A stretch of 51,194 bases of DNA from Podochytrium sp. JEL0797 (lineage: Eukaryota; Chytridiomycota; Chytridiomycetes; Chytridiales; Chytriomycetaceae), in the NCBI GenBank assembly GCA_027596195.1, contig JADGJG010000076.1, positions 1 through 51,194 of the forward strand, given 5' to 3'. A program made the position numbers and the translations under genes. Every line of letters starts with the position of its first letter. Position 1 is the first letter of the stretch. The notes under the pieces are model-generated. The model was not told the origin of the DNA, ran no database searches, and saw only the letters and a program-made list of their open reading frames with translations. Positions 31,658-43,550 of the stretch are shown one piece after another.

Positions 31658-31673
31658 GGCTGCCAATCAAATT
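31658..31673 (-). promoter_or_regulatory. CCAAT element, copy 9
   Basis: GGCTGCCAATCAAATT (31658-31673) about 55 bp upstream of the copy 9 ATG; same element as copies 1, 2, 4, 6 and 7. Confidence 0.5.
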
Positions 31674-33507
31674 CGAAATCCTTCTCACAAAGGGCATCAA
31701 AAGAAAGAGTCCCTGTACAATCCTGGGTGCTCTCCGGTCTCTATCCCTGCTGCGGCTTTACAGCCGGCGTGCTGGTGGTTGCGCGCCATGAAGGCCACAC
31801 GGACCACATCACCCCCACCGTAGTCACACTCGTGGCATGTGTTCGGTTCCTCCTAGAAGGTGGGTACCTGGACCTGTTCAGCTTCCAGACTACGTGGTTG
31901 CCGGGCTTTATTGGGCGGTCGATCCGTGGAGGCATTTTCAAAGAGTTGCGTGTGTGGCAGTCCTGGGGTTTGTTGTTGTGGGATTGCTATTTGGTTTCGA
32001 TTGAGGAGTTGGTGGAGCGAGGAGAAAAGATAATCTTTAGTGTGGCAAACGCGTGTTGAAAGTTATAATCAGATATGGTCTCATTTTAATAACAGAGAAT
32101 AGAAAATGATTCATAAATATATATTATCCTTTATTGAATTGAACTAATAAAACTTGGTGAACACGACACCCGGCTGCAAATACACCGTTACAAATCCTCC
32201 AATTATCATCAAAATCGTGATGCTCGTTCCAATAATCACATCCCAAGAGTTTTTGACGGCAGTGGATGACTTGTACGACCTGTCATCTTGGACAGTCTCT
32301 GGAACCGGGCGATACGCGCGTGCAATGTAAAACAAGAGCACAAACGCCTCCTGCACGGCAAAGGCCATGATAATCACATCCAGTGCGAGTGGTCGTGGAG
32401 GAATCTGTGGAGCAGCTGGAACGAGTGCGAACGGGTCGACTGGAATAGGAACGAATCCGTGTTGCTCGGAAGCACGCCAAGCAGCGAATCCGACTCCACC
32501 CAACAGACCGATGGCGATGAGGATATGGACCCAAGTTGCTTTGATGGCGTTCATGACGAATGGGCTGACGAGGGGCTTCTTTTTGGTGGATTCGGAAGCG
32601 GATGGAATCGCGCCTTCCTCCTTGCTGGTGTTGATGGTGGCTTGGAACGTCTTGCGTTTCTTTTGGTTGAAGGTCAAAGCGTGGACAATGAACGCGTCAA
32701 GCAAGCGGGCCAGGAGGTAGCCTCCTCTCTGCAAGTCGCACCACAGGTTCCACGTCAACTCGCGGTTTGGAGTCTGGATAAACAGGATCGACGAGAACAG
32801 GCCGATTGGGTATAGCAGCAGTCCCAACAACGGGATTCGGTTCGAGAAGAAGTTGAAATCCGTCCACAAGTACGCCAGCAAGAACATGGTGGCAGCCACG
32901 CGAAGGAATGGGTTGATGGCGTAATTGATGAACGTCAGCAGGTACGTCATTCCTCTCCATCCCTTCATGCCACCCTTTCCGATCCGCGCGTGGATGACTT
33001 GAAGACCGCCGACTTGCCAACGCGTTTGTTGGGTGCGCGCTTCCGTGACGGATTGCGGCGTGGTTCCGAACGCGAGGTTGCGGCGGAGGTAGCGAGATTT
33101 CCAGCCTTGACGGAAGAGGTCGAGGGCCATGAGGTAGTCTTCGCAGACGGATTCGGTGGGCATTCCGCCAATGGAATTCAAAGCAGCACGACGAACTGTA
33201 AAATAATCGCGTTAGTAACCGAAATTCGCATGCACCGACACTCGAAAAGCAAAAGACTCACTGATAAAGTTGGTACCAACACACGGCACTGCGCCCTCGG
33301 CATCCAAACTCGGGAGCATCCGGTCGTAAAAGATCTGACTCCTCACACAGAAAGGGTCACCAGGAATCACATCACGATATCTCTGCGGCGACTGCACCCA
33401 CCCACACAACGAATCCAACATCACATAATCCACTAACACTTTCAACATCTCAGGCTCAGGAATCATGTCGCAATCCAACTGCAGAATCAAATCACCCTGC
33501 GTCTTGG
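31665..33507. repeat. Segmental duplication, block B
   Basis: Copy 10 plus the 3' end of the complete giant gene. Right edge of similarity lies in exon 12 of the giant gene, at the sequence GCGTCTTGG. Confidence 0.75.
31690..32032 (+). pseudogene. Array membrane protein, copy 10, internally deleted
   Basis: Near-identical to copy 5 up to GGIFKELRV, then jumps to sequence matching copy 5 near 25489 (GCAGTCC). About 262 bp are missing, which also shifts the frame. The N-terminal MSDQKE segment is deleted too. Not functional. Confidence 0.78.
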
Positions 33508-36500
33508 TCAATGCGTGGTTGATGTTTCCGGCTTTCGCGTGGTCATTGTTAGGACGCGTCAAGTGCGTGATTCCAAGCTCGAAACAGAGATCAGCCTTTT
33601 CGACAGTCGACTTGTCGTCCAAGAGGTACACATTCACGGCAATCACTCTACCCGGGCGGTACATTGCCAAAGCCGCTTCTGCGGTATTGCGAATCGTTTC
33701 GACGGGTTCCTTGTATGTCGTGATGAACACATCGACAGTGACGGGTTCCAAAGCAGGAGTTCCCTCTCCGGACTCGGGTTGAATCAAAATGCTCGCGTCG
33801 TAGTCGTCGTTGGAGCGGAAACTGTGGCGCGTCGAGTGCACGGTCGATTCACTGAAGGTAGAGCCGCGACGTTCACGGAGCCGTGGGACGATTGGTGGAT
33901 CGATGGGGGAAGGTGGTGGGCCTTCGAGGTAGAAGCGTGGGGAGACGATGGTGTGGGCAGGAGGGGAAGGAGGAGGACCGGAAGTGTAGGGGGAATGAGG
34001 CTGGAGAGCTGGAGAAGAGGAACTAGGCCTGAGAGGAGACGGTGAAGCGAAAGGGCGGCGGAATCCAGGCGAGCTAATCGCGGAGAGAGCTCCCGAGCTT
34101 GGGGAGCTCGACAATGAACTCAGCGAAGACTCACTGCCTCGGCGACCACGGTGTTTGAACTGGTGCGAGACATCGATAGTGTACTTGTAGGGATGAGCGA
34201 TAAAGTTGTTGGTGGTTCTTGTGTGTGGATTGATTTCGTCCGAATCTTGCGTCACACTGTCCTTGCCGATGATGGGTCCCATCACGGGTTTTGGGATAGG
34301 GAAACCAGCAAACGCAGTAATGGTGTACGCAAAGTGGGTCAAGCATTCGATGACCAAGACCACAGACTGGAGAGCTTGCTCGATTGCAGACGACGCGTCG
34401 ACAATCAAGAGAACACGCTGGTACACGTACGCCACGAGAATTAGAATACGAAGGACGTTGACGACACGGTAGGTGTGGATACTCCAAACGGGACGAATGA
34501 ACTCTTGGTCGACGGATTCGCAGTTGATACGCGCCAACCAGACCTGCTCGTCACTTTGAGCAGCGCGACTTTGAGCAACTTTCTCAACTGCAGTTCGAGG
34601 ACCTCCCCACCCCTTCTGATGGAACGAATACAGCGCGTAGAAGTTGTAGCACGCGTTGAGCAAGGGTTGCAAGACGTACGAAATAGGGAACCAAATCGCC
34701 ACTTCGCTTTGGTTCGTTCCAATCGCGACGAGCAACACCAGAATCCAGGTTCCACCAAACAGAATGGCAACGTTGATGTAGCTGAGCAGAGTGGTCCCCC
34801 AAAAGATCAAATTCATCCACACGAGCAGGTCAATGATTCCACCAGAGAATCCAGCAACCAAGATCAAACGATGCGCGCAGACGAGCGGGGTAGACTTCCA
34901 CGTCCATCCGGCGGACAAAAAGTGCATCTCGTTGGCGAGCATCCCCAACATCCACCTTCTGCGTTGCGCAACCAGCACAAAGAACGTTTTGGGAACCTCC
35001 GTGGAAGCCTTGGCCTCGGCACAGAAACCGACGGCACCTTTCCTTGGGTGTCCGTACTGATGGAGCAAATGGGTTAACCAACGGTCTTCCCCAAGAGTCA
35101 TACGCCAAGTGGCGAATGGGGAGGCGTCGTTGATTTCTTCCTCTTCTCCCTCTTCGGTGAACTCGTTGAAAGCAGTCAAGTCTTGTCCCGCCGCACTCAA
35201 CCCGAGTTGTTGTCTCATGAGACTGATGCTTGGCTTGGAGAATCCGGGAACGTCCTTGAAGTAGAGGTGCGAGACTTTGAGCAACGCTTCGAACTTGCAG
35301 ATGGTCAAACACCCAGAGAGACAGCCGGTAGTACCAAGGAGATCGTGAAGTGCCTTCTCCATGAACTGAATACGAATATCTGTCAAAAGATTCACGAGTT
35401 ATAACAGCATGATAATGCGAATGAGAAATGAACGCATTGCGACTCACATTCGGTGGCTTGAACAATCTCCAACAAGTTGGCGCCCTTGGTGCGAACTGTG
35501 GTCAAACCAGTCAAGGCATCCGAGTTGCGATCCACCATGGCTTGCACCATCAGTCCAACGGCATCCTTGTACACGCGCATGTCCGAGTCCATGAAGAGAA
35601 TATACGAGTCCGAGAAAGCCTTGCTCGCCTGCTTCTGAGCAAACTGCTGCGCGTAGTTGGCTGCAACGCGGACACCGTACCCTTGAGCGTGGCGCTTTCC
35701 ACCGTGAAGGAATCGACCGACAGTGATGGTAATGTCTTGGAAGGACGTGACAAAGACGGGTGGATATGGTCCAGCAGCACGCGTAAGCATGCCACACAGC
35801 GTTTGGTACGCCTCAGTCTCGAGCTCATCGTCAAACGCGACGATGACGTGCAGCAAGTGCTTGGGGTACTCCAAATCGATCAAGCTCATGAGCGTGTTGT
35901 ACATGACGTCTGGTTTCTCATTGTAAGTTGGAAGAATGACTTGGACGAGGGCGGTGGGCTTGGGAGTGGGAGGGACCTCCGGTTGAGAAGTGGGCGTCTG
36001 GATGCGCTTCGTTTTCCCAAACAACGTGTTGTACTTGAACACTTTTCCCTTCGGCTTCGGCTTCGAACGTTGCTGACTCCAGGGCAACAAACGATTCTTT
36101 TGCGCGTAGTACAAACCGACGCAGACTTGAAGGGTCACCAAACACATGTTGAAAATGGAGATTCCAGCGAACCCGTAGATTCCAATGTTGGAGAGAACTT
36201 CTTGGCCGTGGCGAATCGAGTCAAAGCTGGCAATTGCGTCCAAATCACGCGACGACGTGGCGTTCTCGGCTCCTTGAACGAATTCCGCAGCGGAAGGGTA
36301 GGAGGAATCGCCTTCGTTGATCCATGTTGAGCCCGGGTCCATTTTGTACTGGATCATGTCAAGGACGGGCTTGAAAAAAACGACCAACGTGAAGACTTGC
36401 ACAACCGCAATGGCACCGACGGCGAGAGCGCTGATGACCTTGGTGGTACGAGGTTTGATGCGACGGTCGGCGTGCTTGTAGATTTGATGCACGCTGTAGA

Positions 36501-39500
36501 TGATGAGGAAGCCGCAGAAAATGATTTGGATGTACGCGAATGCGATGACGGTCAGGCCGAAAATCGATTGGGGAAGGTTGAAGGGGAGGTCTTCGGTAGT
36601 GCCGTTGGAGTTGACAACATTCACCATCAAAGGGCTCAACGCCATCGAGGGAACTGAGCAAAAGTCAATCAGTTTCGAATTTTTCGTGTCAAAGTGAAAA
36701 TTTCAATGCGCCCACCATCAAAAGGGCTCGGCAACGGAATCCCCAAACAATCAGCCATATCAACAATCTCGTATCCAACTTGCTGCACTTGATCAACAAG
36801 CTTGGCAAAGATGTCGACTTCGGGAGTTCCGATATCGTGTTCAAGGATAATGAGACCAGGATCCGAAGTCTTGTTGGTGAACAGCTGGAGTCGAGAAAAA
36901 AGAGCACCAACATCCGTGTCGGACTTGTAGGTCTGCATCGCGTCGCGCGAATCAAATGTCCAAAGCAACGAGGTATATCCGAACGACTGATTCAAAAAAC
37001 TAGTTCAGAACTTGATGCGCCCAGCGAACACAAAATATTAGAAATCAAAATACCTCGGCAACCGCCAAAGTTCGTTTGTTGTAGTTTCCATACGGTGGCC
37101 GGAACAAAACAGGCTTGGTTCCAGTTGCGGAAGCAATCGCCACCTCGACCATGCTGAACTCGGCAAACAGCTCCGAATCCGACATGTACGTAATGTCTTG
37201 ATGGTAATACGTGTGGGCTCCAATATGGTGCCCTTCAGCAGCAGCGCGACGGACGTGTTTGGCCAACTCAGGATCCTCCAAGCTCTTGCCGACCACAAAA
37301 AAAGTGGCAGTCAAGTTGTGCGACTTGAGAACGTCCAGCATTGCCGGAGTCGCGAATCTTGAAAGAAAGGAAGATTAATATGTTGAAAAGAAGAAGACGG
37401 AAAAAAAACGAAAATTCGACTCACGAAGGTCCGTCATCAAAACTCAATGCAACAACACCCGGTTGCGCGCATTGAATCAGTGGGATGTTGTTGCAGTTTC
37501 CGCAATCCGTGGGACACGAGAAACACGTTTCACGACGAATATCGCAACGACCGTCACCGCATGCTCCTCCCGACTTGACCATCAACTCGCCCCGCATGGC
37601 TTCAATCTGGGAGTGCATGTAGTTCAAAACACTGCCCACGGATTGCTTCTTCATGACCTGACGGGCGAGGACGCCGGGCATGGGCGCGTTCACTAAAATC
37701 AAGCGACGCGTTTTAGAATTCCAACACAACTTAAAGCGTCGAGCAAAAATACTCACTGTAAGTGAACGGTTCATTGAACTTGCGGTTCAAACGATCGTCC
37801 TTGTACGCATCAGTGATACTCGGACCTCCCACCAATGCGCCAGGAAGCGTGTACTTGTTCAGCGCAGGGTCCTTGATGCTAATAGTTCCAGAATGGGCCA
37901 AGAACGAGGTGGGTTGTTGAACAGAGTTGGCAGAGACACCTGTCATGAAAACGAAGTTGGAAGGATTGTCTCCGAGTACGTAGTCGAGCTGCATGGTTCC
38001 GAATCCGGATGCGGCTTGGGCGAGGGACGCGATTTCGGTGTTCACAGAGAGGGGCGTCGAACTGGAGACAAAGTCGCTGAACGCGTAGGACAGGAAGGTC
38101 ATGGCCATGGCATTGGGAGCAATAGCAAAATCGAAGGAACGCGTGAGAGCCAAGTTGCGAGAAAAGAGACCGCCTGCAAAAAAGGAACGAGTCAGAAAAG
38201 GAAGATAAAAACAGAGGAAAGCAACATACCTTGGGTATACATGACAAAATCGTCTCCCGGAAACGTGAAGTTGGAGAACATATCCAACGTGCGCTTTCCA
38301 AACTCATAATTCTCGGATCCGGAATCAAACGCGCCCTCCAAAGTTGTCGCCATCAACACGTCCACTCCGCGATCCTTCCACTCCCAATCAAACTTGTAAT
38401 CCGGAGTGTTGGAGAAGTAATAGTTTTTGAACGCGATGGCTTCGTGTTGGTATATGCGACACAGATCCATATAACGAGTTCCGTTTTTGATGGTACCCGA
38501 TCCAAATGTGGCCTTGTGCAACCAACAAGCACCCCATGCCAGATCGTCTTTCGAAGAGATGGAGCCGTAGTAGAGGCCGCCAAGTTCGGGTGGTACGTGG
38601 TCTGAAGCAAGGCCATTGAAATCGTTGGCGAATTGGAACATTTCGGCAGCTCGGTCAAGGAGCTTTTGGGCATCTGAAGGAAGGAACAATCAGCAAAACG
38701 GAACAAGGAGACTCAAGTTCAACAAGCAACAAAAGCTCACATTTGGAATCCGTCTCGGCAAACACAAGACTACTCGCAGCCAAAGCCGCCGCCACCTCCG
38801 CTGCAGCGTCACTCGCTGGCTCCTCTGGAGTCGCCACAAACGTCATCCTCATCGCATACGAACACAACTGACTCGGTTGTCCCCACGCGTTGTTCAATCC
38901 GGATCCCTGCGTCCCGACTTGAGTCGCAAGCGCACTCGATCCGTTGATGGGTGTGCTGATTTTCATGAGGTAGTCCACGTTCCATTGGAGCATGTCCATG
39001 GCGGAATCGAGGTTGGTGGTATATCCGTCTTTGAATGACAAGAGGCCCCACGCGTTCATAGTGGTTGTCCAGGCCATGGGGAGTGTGAACTTGACGATGC
39101 TGGCAGCAGAGTCGTAGATACCACCCACGTAGTCCATGTGGACGTCGGCACCGTCGTTCGTGCAGGAGGAGGCCATGAAGGGGTAGGCGGAAAGAATTCG
39201 GTCGGGGACGTTTCCGGAACGCGTGGTTTCAAAAAACTGGATACTTGAGTTGAGGAGGAACGAGTAGTCGTGGGCGATAGGAGCGGAGGTGCTTGACGCC
39301 GTCGGAGTCAGAGCGGTGGAGGTGGGTGCAGGAACGGGATCCAAAACATTTTGACGCTTGTTCAATGAGCTGGCGGCAGTGGCGGGAGAAGGGCTGGGCG
39401 TATTCTTGGCGGTATGGATGCACTCCGGGAACTCCACACCCTCCTTCAAGGTCAAGTCGGATTTGAACAGGCCCCAACTCGCTTCACGCAAGGAATACCG

Positions 39501-41009
39501 TCCCTTCCAGGGGCAATCGAACGCCTCGAACCAAAAGTACTCGATGTTTTGCGCGTTGGCCATGCAGACAAAGTCTTTCATGAAAATGACCATGTTTTCG
39601 ACGGAAGGGACCGCGGATTGGTAGGACATGTTGCTTGGGGCGGTGGGCCAACCAGTTTCGGAAATGACCGCGGATTTGCCACTATTTGAGAACATTGAAG
39701 CACGATGAGAATCACGCGTTTGCGTTAAATTGTAAAGCAAAACAATACGAACACTTTGGCAGCCACGCTGTGGATTCCTTGGTCGGGGTCGTAAAAGCTC
39801 TTGATGGCAAAGTCGGTGCCGTTCTGGGGCGTCACACCGGCAAAGAAGGGGTGCACATTTCCCCAAGCTTCATCCGAGTGGAGAATCAGACTCTCGTGTG
39901 CAGACCAGCTCGACGCTACATCGGTCGATACAACTGAGGGCGCCTCATTAGAATGAATGAAAGAAGAAAAAGAGGAAAAAAAGAATTTGAAACTCAACTC
40001 TTGGGTATAGGGTTCACCGAATCAATCGTTCCATTCCTCACGAGCTCCCCCAACGTGTCACGCACATTGTCCAGCTGCATCGACAAGTATTCCAACGCAC
40101 CGTCTGCGAGATCTCCCGAACTCAAAAGCACCTCATTCCCCACCGAGATGGCAGAAATGTTTGCAAAGTTGTACTTCTTGACGACTCGGTACATTTCATC
40201 GGTTTGGCGTTGGATGGATTCAATGTCATTGGAGATCCTAAATATTTAATCAAATCAAAACAAAGAAATATTAGTTTGAGGGTTCGAGCGACGAAATGAA
40301 ACGCGAGAACGCCAAATGAACATACCAAACAGTCAACGCAACCGACATATCCACTCCCAACAACCGAATCGCATTCAATGTGAAATCACCCAACAGACAA
40401 TCCATCCCGTAAATCCGGATCCGGCTCGTGAGCTGCGACATAAGCTTCACGTGTTCCAACACGTCTTGCTGCGTGAGGCAGCATCCGTCGTTGTATTGCC
40501 CGCAGTAAGGCGGGTCATAGTCGAGGCCGTAGAGGACTTTTTTGAGACTTGGGTCGGGGGTGAAGGTGAGGTCGAGAGGTGGAACTGAGGGGGCGAGGAT
40601 TGCGCGGGATTGTTTGGAGAAGTAAATTCCGACAGTGACTCCCTGAATGGTTGGGGAGTATGTCAGAGTTTAGGGTAATTTGATGGATCTGGAACAACTG
40701 AGCGAAGTTTACCACAATCAGGAGAGAAGCGAGCACAAGCAGAATAAAGTTGCGACGGCCGTGATGTGCTGTTTTGAGAGCGTCTTTGCGAATGAATTCG
40801 ACGGGCTTGGTATTTGATGCAATGGGGGTCACAAGCTCGGTGCAACTGAACGCGACAGAGTCGAATCCGCTTTTGGGTGTCGACGGGATGGACGCCTCGC
40901 TGCTCGTGTCACTGTTGGAGGACGAGGATTGACTGCGAATTTCGTCGGGATCGTATTGCGTCATGATCGCAGGAACGCGCGGTGCGGTGTGGGATGAACT
41001 CGCGTTCAT
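32144..41009 (-). CDS. Giant GH17-GH9-CE4-GT2-GT2 cell-wall enzyme (2,684 aa)
   Basis: Thirteen exons, all phases consistent: 40713-41009, 40326-40642, 39999-40237, 39753-39933, 38741-39681, 38230-38673, 37757-38173, 37425-37692, 37054-37357, 36716-36986, 35448-36653, 33262-35379, 32144-33195. Order: cytosolic tail and TM (about 1-99); GH17 (100-440) with VGNE Glu240 and ETGWP Glu353; Pro/Thr linker; GH9 fold (480-950) with DAGD replaced by DSAA; Cys-rich knot and CE4 deacetylase (960-1226) with SFDDGPS, HTYYH, RPPYG; three TMs; chitin-synthase-like GT2 (MDSD, GEDRW, QRRRW) with TMs; Ser/Pro linker; cellulose-synthase-like GT2 (DDK, DCD, CEDY, QQTRW; 2170-2684) with TMs. Expected at the plasma membrane, synthesising, deacetylating and remodelling wall polymer. 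A split at CE4/GT2 would leave only 23 bp between stop (36669) and next ATG (36645), so one gene is favoured. Confidence 0.85.
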
Positions 41010-41863
41010 GCGGTTGTTCTTGAGCAAGGATATATTTTATTTGACAGGATGTGGATAAAGGGCTGGGTATTTATAGTGTGCCCCACGGGAGAAATAGATT
41101 GAACTCGGCACGGAAAGGATTGTAACACTCAGGTTCGATGAACCTGTTGTGATTAGAAAGACAACTTTCCTTTTTTCTAATTCCAATTTACATAAAACGA
41201 GAAGAGAAGAGACTCGTATACTTTAAAATCGTCTGTAAACCGACCAGGACGCTCGATAAGATACTTTTTCAGATTTGTTGTGTACCCGCTAGGGTTTGGA
41301 CTGGGCGTCGAAACAATTTGCAATTTGAAAATCGCATGAAAATCGAACCAATTGTCTTGCAGATCATGCGTTTCGCGATGGACGAGGTTTCAGTTGAAGA
41401 AATTGGTTTGAAAGTTATCTCTTTGTTGACATGGCCTTCCTTGTCTTTCTTCAAAACAGCATTGTGAATATTCGTTCACGCTTTGTCAGTTTATTTCAGG
41501 CGGTCGAACTTGATCTCAAATCATTGGTCAGCCCTATCTCGAAAAAGTTGACGACCACGAAAAGTTTCTCAAAACGACGAATGATCATGTTTTTTCGGCA
41601 GTCGCTCACGGTCAGCGACTCCGTGGCTGGGCATGGCCTACTCACACCTCCACAATTTACTTTAACCGGTCCAATATTGAGAGTTGCCGTTCTGTTTGCC
41701 CATCGAAGTTGACTGTGGCCTGAAAATTTTATCCAACAATCTGGGCTGCTTCTTGGAGGCAGCCGACAACTCCTCATTTATGCTCATTATTCCCACCAAA
41801 TAGAAACAAGTAATCACGGGAGGAGAATATTGGAGGCGAAAAGGGGGATCCAAAACATTTTAA
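41010..41863. other. Upstream region of the giant gene
   Basis: No convincing gene. GTCGAACTTGATCTCAAA (near 41503) recurs at about 43950, and TTGAACTCGGCAC at 41098 recurs at 43628, both upstream of the GH17 paralogue, so the promoter region was duplicated with the gene. Confidence 0.45.
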
Positions 41864-43550
41864 TTAATTCTTATTCAACAATGCGCGGTCGGCAGCGTCC
41901 GAAGAAGTTCCGGGGGTATTCTTGGCGGTATGGATGCACTCCGGAAACTCAACACCCTCCTTCAAGCTCAAATCGGATTTGAACAACCCCCAACTCGCTT
42001 CACGCAACGAATACATTCCCTTCCAAGGGCAATCGAACGCCTCGAACCAAAAGTACTCAATGTTTTGCGCGTTGGCCATACACACAAAGTCTTTCATGAA
42101 AATGACCATGTTTTCGACGGAAGGGACAGCGGATTGATAGGTCATGTTGCTTGGAGCGGTGGGCCATCCGCTTTCTGAGATGACGGCGGATTTGCCTCTA
42201 TTTGTGATTGGAGCAGGATGAGAATCACGCGTTTGCGTTCAATTTAAAAGTGAAAAAGGAATACGCACACTTTGGCAGCCAAAGTTTGAATTCCAATTTG
42301 GGGGTCGGAAAAATCTCGAATTACAAACTCGGTGCCGTTCTCGGGCGTCACACCGGCAAAGAAGGGGTGAATGTTTCCCCAGGCTTCGTCTGAGTGGAGA
42401 ATCAGACTGTCGTATGCGACCCAGCTCGCAGCGACATCGGTTGATACAACTGCGTGTGAGAGAGAGAAGGTGCGGTTAGAATACGGAATGGAAAAGGAAA
42501 AAAAAGAGGAAAAAAGAAAATCAAAAACTCAACTCTTGGGTATAGGGATCGCCGAATCAATCGTCCCATTCCTCACCAGCTCTCCCAACGTGTCGCGCAC
42601 ACTGTCGAGCTGCATTGTCAAGTATTCCAACGCGCCTTCGGCGAGATTGCCTGCACTCAAAAGAACCTCGTTCCCGACCGAAATGGCCGAAATGTGGGCG
42701 AAATTGTACTTTTTGACGACTCGATACATTTCGTCGGATTGGCGTTTGACGGCTTCAATGTCGTTTGAAATCCTGAATGTTTGATCAAATCAAAACAAAG
42801 AAATATTAGTTTGAGAGTTCGATCGCCGAAAATGGAAGCCAAAGACACGCGATAACGCCGCTCCATGGGGGAAATGAACTTACCACACCGTCAACGCAAC
42901 CTCCATCTCAACCCCCAACAACCGAATCGCATTCAACGTGAAATCACCCAAAAAACAATCCATCCCGTAAATCCGGATCCGGTTCGTGAGCTGCGACATG
43001 AGTTTCACGTGTTCCAACACGTCTTGCTGCGTGAGGCAGCATCCGTTGTTGTATTGTCCGCAGTATGGTGGGTCGTAGTCGAGGCCATAGAATACTTTTT
43101 TGAGGCGTGGGTCTGGGGTGAGGGTGAGGTCGAGGGGTGGGACTGTGGGGGTGACGACGGCAGATGATTGTTTGGAGAAGTAGATTCCGAGCGTTATTCC
43201 CTGGTTTTTTGGGAGGTATGTCAGGGGAGGAAGGACGTGGACCACTGCAGCGTGAGGTTTACCAAAATCAGGAGGAACGAGAGAACGAGGAGAATGAAGT
43301 TGCGACGGCCGTGACGTGATGTTCTGAGAGCGTCTTTGCGAATGATTTCGACGGGTGCGTGGATGGTGCTTGACGCGCTGGGGGTCACGAGCTCGGTGCA
43401 ACTGAATGCGACAGATTCGAATCCGCTTTTGGGGGTCGACGGGATGGATGCTTCGCTGGTGGTGGTTGAGGGTTGACTTTGAATTTCGTCTGGATCGTGT
43501 TGCACTGTGTCTGGATGAACGCGAGGTGGGGTATCGGATGTTGCGTTCAT
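41864..43550 (-). CDS. Membrane-anchored GH17 beta-1,3-glucanase/transglucosylase
   Basis: Five exons (43263-43550, 42884-43200, 42534-42772, 42269-42449, 41864-42197) join in phase, 452 residues. Exons 2-4 have exactly the lengths of exons 2-4 of the giant gene (317, 239, 181 nt), and sequence is closely similar throughout. Architecture: Ser/Thr/Pro-rich cytosolic tail with DPDEIQSQ, TM helix (ILLVLSFLLILV), then GH17 with VGNE acid and ESGWPT nucleophile motifs, ending shortly after HTAKNT. GH17 enzymes cleave or transfer beta-1,3-glucan in the wall. A type II topology places the enzyme outside. Tandem paralogue of the giant gene's N-terminal third. Confidence 0.88.

Noticed and set aside
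35428..36330. 300-residue plus-strand frame
   Set aside because: Antisense to the chitin-synthase-like exon of the giant gene.
36654..36715. Split of the giant gene into GH17-GH9-CE4 and GT2-GT2 genes
   Set aside because: Reading through gives a stop at 36669, only 23 bp before the next ATG, while a good intron (branch-like CTGAT, TTTTGCTCAG acceptor) joins the halves in phase. Kept as the main alternative.
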